A stretch of 64,000 nt of DNA from Spongilla lacustris (Eukaryota > Porifera > Demospongiae > Spongillida > Spongillidae). The stretch covers positions 7,939,376-8,003,375 of the forward strand of contig OX442418.1 of the NCBI GenBank assembly GCA_949361645.1, written 5' to 3'. The translations under genes and the position numbers were made by a program. The number at the start of each line of letters is the position of its first letter. Position 1 is the stretch's first letter. The notes beneath the pieces were generated by a model that was given only the letters and a program-made list of their open reading frames with translations, was not told the DNA's origin and did no database searches. This document shows positions 45,619 to 57,757 of this stretch, one piece after another.

Positions 45619-47361
45619 ATGAAAACTCTTAGTTTTGCATTGGCTGCTACTGCAATACACCTCATTTTAATTGCACACAGTAGCTGTACTAATCTAGCAG
45701 CAAGCAAAACATGCAATGACTGTCCAAATTATGGCTCATTTTTAACCTGTGATCCCGAAACATGTACTTGGTTACTATTGAATGGATACTGGGCTGGCTA
45801 CATCAGTGTTAATGGAACACAAGGCCTACTGGTTGGTGGTTGTCCTATGGGATACTGTGCATTGAATGAATCCAGTGGATATGTTTGGGTTCCACAGAGC
45901 ATGTCTGAAATGATCAGTGACTTTGTCTGCAATGCAACACACAGAATGGGAATAATTTGTGGCCAATGCCAGCCTGGTTATGGGCCAGCAATAAATTCAG
46001 ACTTGAGTGAATGCGTCTCGTGTGATACTTTGAGTTCAATGGTCAACTGGATCTATTACATTTTGGCAATTTATGTACCCCATCTTGTGGTATTCCTTAC
46101 AATTGTTATTTTAAACATTCGCCTCACTACAGGCCCTCTGAATGCATTCCTACTGTATGCTCAGGTCATTTCGACCACCCTCAATCCCAGTCAACAGGGA
46201 TCAGCTCCACTGAACTTGGTGTATGGCAAAGGAGCCAGTGCATTTCAGTATTCTTATCAAGTTCCTTACAACTTTTTCAATCTTAATATTTTAGGGAACC
46301 TTCTGCCACCATTTTGTTTGCATGCGAACCTTGATACACTTGATGTTATCACTTTGAAGTACATTGAAGCCTTCTTCCCTGTCTTGATCATCATTGCAAT
46401 AATTATCCTTCTGAAATGTCAGAGTTGCTTGAGGTGCAGTGCTCCTGATTCCTGCTATAAAAGGAAGTGCAGAGTTAGTGTTTCATTGGAACAAGCATTT
46501 GCTGCATTTGTTCTCCTTTCTTACAATCGATTATGTGAAATCACAGCATACTTGCTTACACCTGTACCCGTGTTTGGTTCGAATCTAAAAACACAAGACA
46601 AAAGAGTCTATTTTCAAGGAAGTTATTCTATTACAGATTCGAACTATGCAGTACATTACAAGGTGCCTGCATACATTGTCTTAGTCATCCTTATTATTTT
46701 GCCAATCACCCTTCTTCATTATCCTGTGAGGTGGGTAGAGAAGCTAATAGGGAAGGTGGTTTGGTTGATGAAGGTCTACCCAACTGCTAGTGTAGCCATC
46801 TTGCTTGATACATTTCAAGGTTGTTTCAAAGACAATCGTCGATATTTTGCTGGCCTTTATCTGGCACTAAGACTTTTATTATTCTTTGCATATTTTCAGC
46901 CTATTCTGCTACAATTGCTTATACAGCAAATTTTTATAACAGTGTACATATTTCTCTTGGCCTTTTTAAAACCATACAAAGTTAAGCACCTGAACTATCT
47001 TGACATTTCCATTTTTAAAAATATGGCAATCATCAATGGTCTCTCATGGTTCACAGTAAATGAGATAGAACCAGATCCCATACCACTTAAAACCACCATA
47101 ATCTTCGAATCAATACTTGTGTACTTACCACTGCTTAATCTCGTTGCATATTTATTGTGGCATGCAACTGTAAGGTATCATGATAGAATGAAACAGAAAG
47201 TAATGGAATTGCATTGCAAAATTAAAGGTGGTAATGTTAATAGCAATCAAGAAATGTTGCATGCAAATGATGCAACAACAGTTGTGAACTACTCAGACTT
47301 TGATGCTCTTATCGAACGTGCTGCAGAACAGGAAGAGAGGCAATGTCGTAACGTGAAATAG
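45619..47361 (+). CDS. Multi-pass membrane protein with Cys-rich ectodomain, 580 aa
   Basis: The ATG at 45619 lies three bases after a CTCTTTCAAG acceptor, so a 5' UTR exon precedes an uninterrupted coding exon. Earlier in-frame ATGs are less likely because this start gives a classic signal peptide (MKTLSFALAATAIHLILIAH). The ectodomain (about 24-140) has paired cysteines (CNDCPNYGS, CDPETC, CGQCQPGYG) and N-glycosylation sequons. Seven or eight hydrophobic helices follow, including YILAIYVPHLVVFLTIVILN, PAYIVLVILIILPITLLHY and YLALRLLLFFAYFQPILLQL. A signature-like LDTFQGCFKDNRRYFAGLY precedes a transmembrane helix, and the cytoplasmic tail is charged. I recognise the general type (Cys-rich head plus polytopic bundle, expanded in sponges and cnidarians) but not a named family. 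Receptor or channel function is inference. Confidence 0.85.
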   Translation: MKTLSFALAATAIHLILIAHSSCTNLAASKTCNDCPNYGSFLTCDPETCTWLLLNGYWAGYISVNGTQGLLVGGCPMGYCALNESSGYVWVPQSMSEMISDFVCNATHRMGIICGQCQPGYGPAINSDLSECVSCDTLSSMVNWIYYILAIYVPHLVVFLTIVILNIRLTTGPLNAFLLYAQVISTTLNPSQQGSAPLNLVYGKGASAFQYSYQVPYNFFNLNILGNLLPPFCLHANLDTLDVITLKYIEAFFPVLIIIAIIILLKCQSCLRCSAPDSCYKRKCRVSVSLEQAFAAFVLLSYNRLCEITAYLLTPVPVFGSNLKTQDKRVYFQGSYSITDSNYAVHYKVPAYIVLVILIILPITLLHYPVRWVEKLIGKVVWLMKVYPTASVAILLDTFQGCFKDNRRYFAGLYLALRLLLFFAYFQPILLQLLIQQIFITVYIFLLAFLKPYKVKHLNYLDISIFKNMAIINGLSWFTVNEIEPDPIPLKTTIIFESILVYLPLLNLVAYLLWHATVRYHDRMKQKVMELHCKIKGGNVNSNQEMLHANDATTVVNYSDFDALIERAAEQEERQCRNVK

Positions 47362-49478
47362 ACAGTGTCATTTACATGTACATATGGATATAAAACTAAT
47401 ATCAATGAGAAATAGAATTATGATTTTTGTCATTCAAAGTGCAGTGTGGCATTCTAATTATACAAAGATAGTGAGAAGTATGGTGGTATATATACATATA
47501 TGCTGTACAAGCATGTAATTCACATTATTATAGTTAGACACCTTACTCAGTTTCCTAGCACCACATAAATGTATAGTACAACAAGAAACAGGCAACAGAA
47601 GTGTGCCATGCACAAACCCCATTGAAGAAGTAGTGCACACGTAAAACATGTTGCGTAAAAAGCTGTCTTCATAATGTTCCTGAAACCAACTGAGTTTTTA
47701 GTATGATTGGATTGTTCCAATACAACAGTTTCCATGGTTCCCTTTGTCAGACAGCTTTGAGAGGAAGACCTACACAATTGCAGTATCAAATTAAATACTG
47801 ATCTTTTAGTACACGCATGCATACGTAATCCCAGTCCAACTCAATGAGGGTTACTGAATAAACTAGCTAGTAAAAAGAAAGGGGGGCGGGGGGCAAAATC
47901 TATCCGCCATCACAGTTCTAATGCATGCAGTGTCTTCATACTGTGGCTTAATTCTGGCATCATGCCTCAGATCAGATGATCCGGAGCTGATCGCGCGTTA
48001 CTAATTATACAATTATATTATATTTACGCAGACTGGTATAAACAATTGAAGTTTTTTTTTAACACCGCATCCACGAGAAACGCGGCGAAATTTAGTCCAT
48101 TTTGGGGCAAACCGAAAAATGATTTACCTCTCTGGCACTAGATAGAATTGCTTGGTTTTGAGGGGAGATTTCACTATTATGAGGCATATTGCATTTTTTA
48201 TTGGCTCGAAACCTCACTGCATAGTTAAGTGGTTCTAGCGTTATCGCATAAGAGGTACAGATTTTTATAGTGGCATATAATTATTCCTTCTAGAGCGTTA
48301 CAACAATAAACTGTATGAAACTTTGTGAATGGTTTAAAATTATGGCTCTATGTAAGTTAAATACATATAATCAACTCTCACGGTCGGAGTGATATGCAGT
48401 GGAAGGTAATGAAATGTGAAAATGGCAATACCGCGAGTGAATTTTTATGTGGGCGGACTTCAAGAATCTTTCTTCGTGTCTTACTAAATAACATACCATG
48501 ACTCTCATGCACCAGACAGGTATAGACTGGATGCACGTTTTGGTAGAACTTGCAACACCTGCCTTCCACGAGCGAAAATGCATGTCTTCTAACTTACCGA
48601 GTGCAAGGGAAACTTTGGCTTGTAAGAAATTTTGATTCAGTAATACTCAAGGTGATGGGAAATATGAAAAAAAAAAAAAGTGTACCGGAGGACATTTACC
48701 ACATCAGAAACTATTTACCCGTTTGACATTTTAATTTCATATAGCAGGGATTTATTTATGAAGCACCATTCCAAATTACTCTTTATAAATGGGTGAGCTT
48801 TCTGGTTTTTCCAGTCAAAAAAACGATAGGAGAGAATTATCAATATATCCACTAATGCCCCCAAATTTCCCCGCGTTTCTCGTGGATCAGTGCGGTGATT
48901 ATAAAGAAAATAAATTTTATTCATGTTGCAATTATTATTATTATTTTAAATAATATACATTACACATAACAAACAAAAGGAAGTTCTATGGATCTTCCAC
49001 AGATGATCCTGCTCGAGATAGGACTGGACTCACAGGAGTGCCCGTGCGTTGGCACGCATCAAAGTCAGGCTAAGCCTGCCATACAATAGACAGGTAGCAT
49101 GGGACTAGAAGCAATTTCCCCTGGTGGTGCAATAGATTCATATTCTGCGTCGCGTCACACCTTGCTGCTTTCCAGGCATCAACAGATAAACATTTTGGGG
49201 CCCGCCATACAGCAGTGACAAATAGGACTGGAGCTGGGTCTGGGGCTGAGACCACAAGAAGGGAGACAATACTAAAACCCAACCTTTCCCATATACCATC
49301 CATACCGCTTCTGATCTGATTATTAACTGACGCCGGCTGATCAGTTGCCAGTCGCATCAGATACATATTCTATATCTCTGATTGCATAAAATGATGAAAG
49401 AAATTCATTGCTCACCAAAAGCATTTGAACTCGTCGCTATGGAAACAGCGAAGGTGTGAAGAACAAGCTTTTACCTCC
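47362..49478. other. Intergenic; inverted-repeat element at 48063-48897
   Basis: Apart from the element described separately, no gene is called. A minus-strand frame near 47760-47640 starts after a TGTGTAG acceptor but lacks support. Confidence 0.35.
48063..48897. mobile_element. Possible 835-bp element with inverted ends
   Basis: CACCGCATCCACGAGAAACG followed by CGGCGAAATTT is mirrored by AAATTTCCCCGCGTTTCTCG followed by TGGATCAGTGCGGTG. The pairing is about 30 bp with a small insertion. No transposase frame or target duplication is evident. Confidence 0.5.
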
Positions 49479-52400
49479 ATGGAGCAGACACCGTCCTGCA
49501 GTACGTACTACTCTTCCTGCTCTTACACTGGTCCAAGTGCGCTGCGGCACGCGATCAAGCAGCTCACTCTACAGAGCAGCACTGGCAGGGTTGCACCTCC
49601 TGTGCAGCGAGATGACCGAGCCAGCGACAGGAGACAAATTGATCCATCTCAAGTTCGCGACCGACTGCCACAGTTTCTCGAGGCGGCGGCTGTTCCATCG
49701 CAGCCTCTGCTGAAAATGCGGACCGCAAGGTCACCTCGCCACATGCCAGCTGCCCCTCACATCAAACTGTCTTCTGCAGGAGGGAGGCGTATGCCTGCGT
49801 GTGCACGTGACGGACAAGCTGTTGGCAGCTGTGTTCAACAGAACGTCATGGGAGATCTCCGCAAGGTCAGGTCTACGTCTGACGGGTTTGTCTTAGTGCG
49901 AAAGCGGTTGTCGGCCAGGATACGACCACTTGCAGTCGTGGGTTCCACTTCGGGCTCCGAAGAAGTCAAACAAAACGTCCGTGTGCCACCTCTGAGACGG
50001 TCGAGACCGAGTCATGGATGGACCGAAGGCAGTACGCTGTTAATGCGAGGAGAGGAGAGCTTGTTTGGCGATCAGGAAGAGAGAAGGGAATCTAGCGTCG
50101 GTGAGTATCAAGTGTCCCGCGTCTTGGTATACATTGTACGTGAGCATTCAAAAATGCATAACTGTGTATAGAAATTTTATGATTAATTAAGTACCGGGGA
50201 GGGGGTATCAAATTAGGCCTAGCTAACATAGGACATGTTACCCCTAGCTCCGCCATTTAATCATTTACCTTTGTCAACTCTCTACTCCGTTTTGTACTTC
50301 AGCGTCATTCAGTGGTGACGACACCTTAGATGAGGAGGTTGGGGAGGAGGGCAGTGATGTGTACTGTTGTGCAGAGGAGGAGCTGACCGACCTGGAGGGG
50401 GAGGAGGGGGAAGGTGACCTAGCGGAGGACCCCTTTAGCACCTCTGCTGAGGGTGTGGTCAGAGTGGAGGCTCAATGTAGTAGCAGGCTGGAGGTAAAGA
50501 AGCTGTCCCCTCCAGAAGAGACAGGTAGGTGGAGGGGATGTGCATGTGGGGGGAGGAGGGGAGGTGTGTGGGGGTGGAGGAGATCCAGGCACAACAGTGG
50601 GTCCATGTGTGTGATGCTCAAGGTAACTGCGGGATTTTGATTTATACATGTATTGTTATTCTAGATCAAATCTCAATGGGTATGTAGGAGGTGTGTTCTT
50701 GTGTGTGCCTGTATAGCAATGTGTGCATGTAAAATGCAAATTATTCATGTGTCCTTCACCTCCATAGTAGCCATGACAACCAGCCATCCCGTCATGCTGA
50801 CTGCATCCTTAGTGGCTACAGTACCTGCACGACCTCCCTCTTCCCTCCTCACCCCTAGTCTCTTCCCTGGTATACCACCTACCATTCATTTTCCACGACC
50901 TGATGAGAAATGTGAGTGTTTTTCCCAATCCAATATACATGTACATGTGAAATAATGTGTAGGCATTCCATAACAGACCCACCTAGTAGTGCTAATGGAC
51001 TGCCATGTGGTTCCTCTAAAGGCAATTACAGATAATGCACCTACACGTACATGTATCAGTATTTATGTACTATAAAGACTAAATTAATAGTACATTACAT
51101 GTATGCACGCAAATACTTATATACATTATTATTGTTGCAAGTATCCTCTTGCCTGAAGTGGGTCATTGGAATGTTGCATGCACCTACAGGCACCCCCTTA
51201 CCACCTGAAAAGAAGGCTCTGCTCAAATGGAAAATGAGTACCATCACACCAAACGTTGTCAAAAGCCTGATTGCCAGGGTTGGGTTTGCAACATGTTCAA
51301 GTAAGTGACCACTCCCACTCCTGGGTGAGCCATCACAATGTGTGTTATCTGCTACCCTGTAGAAGGGTCCTCATGGCTAGGGTACTGGGGCAAACATATG
51401 AAGGAAGAAGCATTTCGTAGCTTGAAGGAGTACCAGAAGGTCAGTGCACGTGTAGTACTGTCGAGAAGGTTGCCCTTGACATTAGGTGTTGTGTGTACAT
51501 GTAGGTGAACCATTTTCCTGGGACATTTCAGATAGGCAGGAAGGACAGGCTGTGGAAAAACCTTAGCAGAATGCAACTACGGGTTGGCAAGAAGGTTTGC
51601 TTTTATCCAGTGCTGATGTACATGTACATGTACTTTTTTCTGCGGGGGGGGGGGGGGTTATGGTGCCTGGGCACACCCACACCAAAGTACATGCATCCAT
51701 GCTTCATGGCATATGTACATGTATATATATAGTTTGCAAAGAAGCACCCTATTGTGGAAGAATCCCATAACCTAAGCCTCTACACTTTTAGATTGCTTAA
51801 ACTCATTGCACATGGTTTAACATGTATGTACATGTATGCATGAAATTATAATCCTCCATCCTCCCCTCCCTCCTCCTCCTCCCTCCCCTTCCCTCCCTCC
51901 TCCTCCTCCCTCCCCTTCCCTCCCTCCTCCTCCTCCCTCCCCTTCCCTCCTCCCTCCCCTTCCCTCCATCCTCCTCCCTCCCTCCTCCCTCCCTTTCACT
52001 CTTTTTGAACACACTTCTTCACTAGGAGTGTGATTTCGTTCCCCTGACATTTGTACTGCCTCAAGATCTGAAGAAACTCAAGAGGGAGTGGGAGAAGGGG
52101 GGCACTAAACAGAAGTGGATACTTAAGCCAGTGAGTGAGCAAACTCTTTAATAGCTACTACTCTACTCCCTGTACTCACATCTGTAGCCTGCCGCTGCAA
52201 GAGGCATTGGGATACGACTTGCCTGCAAATGGAGTCAGATTCCAAAGAAAAGGCCTGTTGTGGTGCAGAAGTAAGTAAACATGGCTCACAGCCAGCAGTG
52301 CCAAGGAGGTGGGGTCAGTGCTGAAGGCTCCTGTCGGGTACCACGATGGCATCTGGATTATTAGAAATAATCCTACCCTTTGTTACATGTACATGACAAT

Positions 52401-54857
52401 AGATTAGAAAATATTCTTCTTCCATAAATATGTATTAAAAAAAAAACCGAAATAATGCATAAAAGTGGAGAAGTATTTTGACACAACTAAAACCAAAACC
52501 AATTTTTGTGTCCCTATTCTGTTAGGTGAAGTTTTAGGAGATATGTCAGCATTATTGCTTACACACTCTATAATGTACATTATGCAATCACCTTTCATTT
52601 CTAGATACATTTCAAACCCTTTTCTGATCAACGGAAGCAAGTTTGACATGAGAATCTATGCATATGTCAGCTCATATGACCCTCTTAGAATCTACGTCTT
52701 CAAAGACGGCCTTGCTCGGTTTGCCACCTGCAAGTAAGTTTCCACCTCAGTGGTACAGTATGATGTAGGCAGCCTAATCTACTGCTGTAATGGTACAAAA
52801 TGGCCTTACACCAATGGTACTTGTACTTACATGTGGAGTAATATACATGTACATGTACATTGTACATGTACACATAGTTTAACGGTAAAGGTTTGTGTGA
52901 GACTGTCTTGAAGCAATCAATATACATGTACATGTAGTTTTACTGACCATTTACATGTATGTAGAATGTCTTGGTTCATATCTGCCCATGTCCATCCACT
53001 CTCTTTCCACATACACACACTCACTCACACATTAATTCAAGGTATTCGACAGCCACTAGGTCCATGTCAAACAGATTCATGCACCTCACCAACTACAGTG
53101 TTAACAAGAAGAACACAAGCTTTACGGCCAACTCTGATGAGACGGTCTGTCAAGGACACAAGTGGTATGGTGGAGCTTGTTGTGTACACACGTTATCTGT
53201 TAGCTAAAGCACTACTGCCAGTTGAAAACATGCACCTCCTTATTGAGCAATACTGTTCTGCTGCCTTTGTGAATGCATGCACATGTACACATGTTTCAGT
53301 TTGGATGCTGGTGTCCCTCTCTGCAGGGGATTGCTGGCTTTGTGGCAGTACATGAGGACAGAGCTGAGCATAGAGACAGACAGTATCTGGGAGTCTGTGA
53401 AGGACATTGTGGTCAAGACTATTATATGGTAATTTGTGGTGGGTTGAAGTACAGATTTTTAAAAGATAAATTGGATCAATAATACATGTATACAAGTATA
53501 ATGAATATCAGTAAAGTTCACTTAACATGACCTAATAATTTCCTATGACAGGTATATGTAGACAATGCTCTGAAATATACTTGTGTGTATAAATTATTAT
53601 ACACATACTAATTATACATACATGTATATTTGCAATAAATTAGCCACTTGTACATGTACATGTTGCACCCATACCTGCGTGTACACTACATCACCAAGGA
53701 GTTCGACATGAAATTTTGTGCAGACATTTTTCAATGGTAACTGAATGTAATTGCACTGGTTCTATTTAAAATGTAGATGTACTTTACCTTTAGTCAGAGT
53801 GGATTCATACCTGTTCATAACTTACGTGTAGATGTAGAGTGTTCTGTAGGGCTCAGCTCATATGCATGTGCATACATGTACCACATTCTTGTCATCAAGT
53901 TAATTCCTACAGCTCAGAACCAATGGTCGCCTCATTGGTGAGAGCTCATGTCAAAAACAGTGCCAGTTGCCATGAGCTGTTTGGGTTTGACGTCATCCTT
54001 GACAAGAACCTCAAAGCTTGGATCCTGGAAGTCAATATATCACCCAGGTACACTATCATGATACATGTGCATTACAGACTTACACTTTCCGTGTATATAC
54101 ACATACATAATTTAAATGTATTAGTGTAGTACATGTACATGTACAGTGTATAGGAACAAATGTAAGTACATGTATTTTAACATTTAGTAAGAGGAAATGT
54201 CCAGGCAAAAATACACGTACCATAGTAGCAAACATAGAAACTGCAGCAGAAGTATTTTTTAAAATAGGGTTATGTTTAGCAAATGCAGTTAGAGTGAAGC
54301 AGTGCTATACTCCAACCACAGCCTCCACTCCACCTCTCAATTGGACCTCAACATTAAGGGCATGATGATGGCAGATCTCTTCAACATTGCAGGCTTTAGA
54401 TTTCCTACACCTCAATCATTGCAAGAAGGGTAATATTTGTGTTTGCATATGAGGCACTGCACAGGGTACATTACATTATGTACACATAGCCATTATACAT
54501 TATGTGTATGTGTAAGTGGGTTTTGTAGAAACGAGATCAACATTCACGTGCAAAGGCTACTGCCTCGTAAATTCTTGAATGTGCAGGATGACTGCATGAC
54601 CAGTGTGTTATTCATGTATGTATGCCAATGTTATACACTTGTTTTAACCTCAGAAAATCCCATCATACTGGCTTGTCAGTGGAAGAGCGTGCCAAGGTAA
54701 GGGTGTGGTCCACATGGGAGGGTATGTGAGGACATGTACTGTATATGAGAGGCGCAGTATGTTTACATGTATGTGAAGTTCCCTGAAATCAGTTTAATCC
54801 TTGTTTTCATTACACAGCATTTCCATTTTACTAAGAAGCATCTCAGTGAGGTGAACC

Positions 54858-54894
<37 letters not shown>

Positions 54895-57358
54895 TTGTGG
54901 TGTAGACAGGCACTCGACATTTTGTGTGGGTAATGCACCCGTACTGTACATTCTATATGTAAGTGACTTGGGTGGCTCTCAGTAGCACTGTGCGCTATAC
55001 ATGTGTATGTTTACATCAACACTATTGTATGGCTTACTGTGCAAAGTTAGAATACATGTGCCATTATGGAAGTCATGCACATCTATTACATCTACTGTGT
55101 TTGAGATTTTGCCATTTATTAATAGTCTGAGAAAATGAGCATTCTCGACTCCCTCACACCTGACGACTTGAAAGTTCTAATGGCTACTGAAGATGAGGTA
55201 TGTTTGTCTCACTGTCAAGGCAAATCATTTGATACTGATTATACAACATGTACTCACAAGTAGTACAGTGGTTGGTTATACATGTAACTGTTGCTGAAAA
55301 CCCTCCAAATTCAAGCACATACTGATACATGTATCCAATACACATCAATTTTATTGACTTTTGTATAAATTACAATGTAAACTCATTGCATCCAATAGAA
55401 AGCAGCTGCTAGCTGTTTTGATTAGCTGGTTTAAATTTAAATTCAAACTTCATGCAATGAAATTTTGATTTTGGTAAATTGCACAATAAATTTTACACAG
55501 TGATATAAACATGCACATGCTTTACATGAGCCAGACATAAGTGACAGTATATCGAGCTCTCAGAACTCTTAGTTGATAATTATGTGTACACAATTACCTG
55601 ATACACCTAACCTCAAGGAAAAATCACAACAAGCGCATTCTACTACAGCTGTACATGTATGTACATGTCCATGTTGCTATTTAACCTCCATGCTGTGGGA
55701 ACAGTGATCAACCAGCGTTACTAGTTTGGTCAAACACCCCCCCCCCCCCTGGGCTTTGATGAGTGCTGGCCACTCCCTTCCATTAGTGGGATGTGTTACT
55801 AGGCACTGCCCATCCGTGGGTGTGCCAACACTGCCCAGATCATGTCACTAATTTTTAATAGTGATGGAGGATAATACTGGTAAATTTAAAATTAAAATAC
55901 CAAGACTCGACAATCGCGCACAGCAGGCTGAAGAACACATGTGCCAGGTGCATGCGTCCCAACCCTTATGTAGCTGATATATGGACGAGCATCGGTTAAC
56001 TGCGTTAAACTCTACTACATGTACATTCCCCTGCTGTATATTGACACTTTTCTTTTCAGTTTGCTCGGTGTGGTTCATTTGAGAGAGTTTACCCTTCAGT
56101 TGACTCTCCAAAGTATCATCATTTCTTTGAAAATGAGGTACACATGTGTATATCTATATGCTGTTGTGTGTAAATGTACCCACAGATGTTTGATGCATAT
56201 TGTTGGAATGTCCAGTGTTAGGAGAAAGCTTTAAAGTGTAGTGTATACCTGTATGTACATGTATATCAAGTGATGCATATTTAAGCACATAATTATGTAC
56301 ATTTATGCATTAAATTACGTGTAAATTTTACCTAAGAGGCTTCTATTATTAGTTATCATTTTATTTCAGAGATACTATAACCTTCTTCTCGAGCAATGGA
56401 CAATTAAATATCACAAGTCACCCAAGAGAGGTAAGTTGAGTTTTTGAATCAATTGTACATGCATAAAAACTCACAATATGGATCGAATATGATCACACCC
56501 ATAGTCTTAAAAACATCTACCTGTACCTATGTGTGTGGTACATGTAGGTCACCACAATGGATAAACTTGGTCCTTTGAGAATGAATTCAGTTATCCATTT
56601 GTTACCATTCAATCGACTATTTCACTTAATTTAAGTTGTCTTACTGATTTAGACTGCTAGGTCTAGGATATGAAATGGTGCCATCATCATTCATTCCACA
56701 CATGTTCATGCAGGTTAACTAAAATGCTGTGAACAGCGAAAAAATAAAGCATTAGTACTAGCAATGACTGATGCGAATTGACAAATAAATTTTTACAAGT
56801 GATGAAATAACTGTAGCTGCAAGATCAAAATCATTTTTATAACAATGTTTAATATAAGCTCGCATGCGTATGTAAAAAAAAAGAAAGAAAAGAAAATGGA
56901 CATCTTATCATAGTGCTTTGTTACGTATAAACACTCGTAATCAAGTACATGCATTTCAATTATTGAATATAGCTCTGTCCCACCCGATATGGGTATATAC
57001 ATGTACATTTAACTACAAGACAGTTTGCAGCTCTTACATTTATTAACATTAACTTGAGGGATCACAGCACCTTAGCTATAATTTATTACCAAATTAGGCA
57101 AGTTGAAATTATTAAAATTGAGATTATGAATACTCATTAAACATGTTTAATTAGTTTTTAATGAATATTTAGTTTGTTTTCTTCAAAGAAAAGATTTCAA
57201 TAATTCTGCTTGTGGTTAACTAACTACATTTGATTAATTGTTATGGCTTCCTGTGATTGTGCATTGATATATCCCATATAGTTGTGTTGCCACTACCTGA
57301 AACCATGCTTTTGCTCACAACAGGAATTGCTCTATTGCAGAGACTTGCACAAGTCTGA
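49479..57358 (+). CDS. TTLL4: Tubulin polyglutamylase TTLL4-like, 20 exons, 819 aa
   Basis: Exons: 49479-50100, 50303-50524, 50768-50911, 51190-51300, 51363-51439, 51505-51594, 52026-52130, 52188-52270, 52605-52733, 53042-53164, 53327-53428, 53913-54047, 54322-54429, 54529-54615, 54654-54696, 54818-54850, 55126-55197, 56060-56137, 56370-56430 and 57324-57358. All junctions are GT-AG and the total is 2460 bp. Residues 1 to about 300 are Ser/Arg-rich then acidic and probably disordered. The ATP-grasp TTL domain (about 340-690) shows [40 protein letters not shown] joined to an ARGIGI nucleotide-binding loop, [30 protein letters not shown] and [13 protein letters not shown] with WILEVNIS. The order and spacing match TTLL4, which adds glutamates to tubulin tails and to nucleosome assembly proteins. 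The C-terminal helices ([15 protein letters not shown]) also match. The start is the first ATG in the exon; an upstream exon cannot be excluded. Confidence 0.93.
51840..52010. repeat. Polypyrimidine tract in a TTLL4-like intron
   Basis: A C/T-only CCTCCTCC-rich stretch lies in intron 6, shortly before the exon 7 acceptor. It is like the long C/T blocks at 19-22 kb. Confidence 0.85.
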
Positions 57359-57757
57359 AGAGGGCATGCGCGTGCTAAGATTTGAACACATACTCATTCT
57401 CTGCAGCAATGCTTCATGTGGCAATTATGTCTGTATTCAATCAAAATTATATTTATATTCCTATGATTTTTGTGGGAAATTTTCAGTGAAGAAAGGGGAA
57501 TTCCACACTGCCAGGAACGGCGTTGGTCAATCAATTTTAATTTGCCAAACAATATGGCCATGGACATCGACGCTTATTTTTAATCCGCATGACTGACTGC
57601 ATGCATTAAGTTAGTTATCAACTGGACCTATACTGTACTGTACCGAGCGCTATAGTACAATTATATTATGTAATTATCGATCTGCACGTACGCGGTCAAT
57701 TAAGCGTATACAAACGCATCCGTACGCGTGGCGCGTGCGTTCTATTACTTCGCGCTA

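Noticed and set aside
49070..49366. 98-codon minus-strand frame upstream of the TTLL4-like gene
   Set aside because: No family resemblance or splice support; it may be promoter-proximal DNA of the neighbouring gene.
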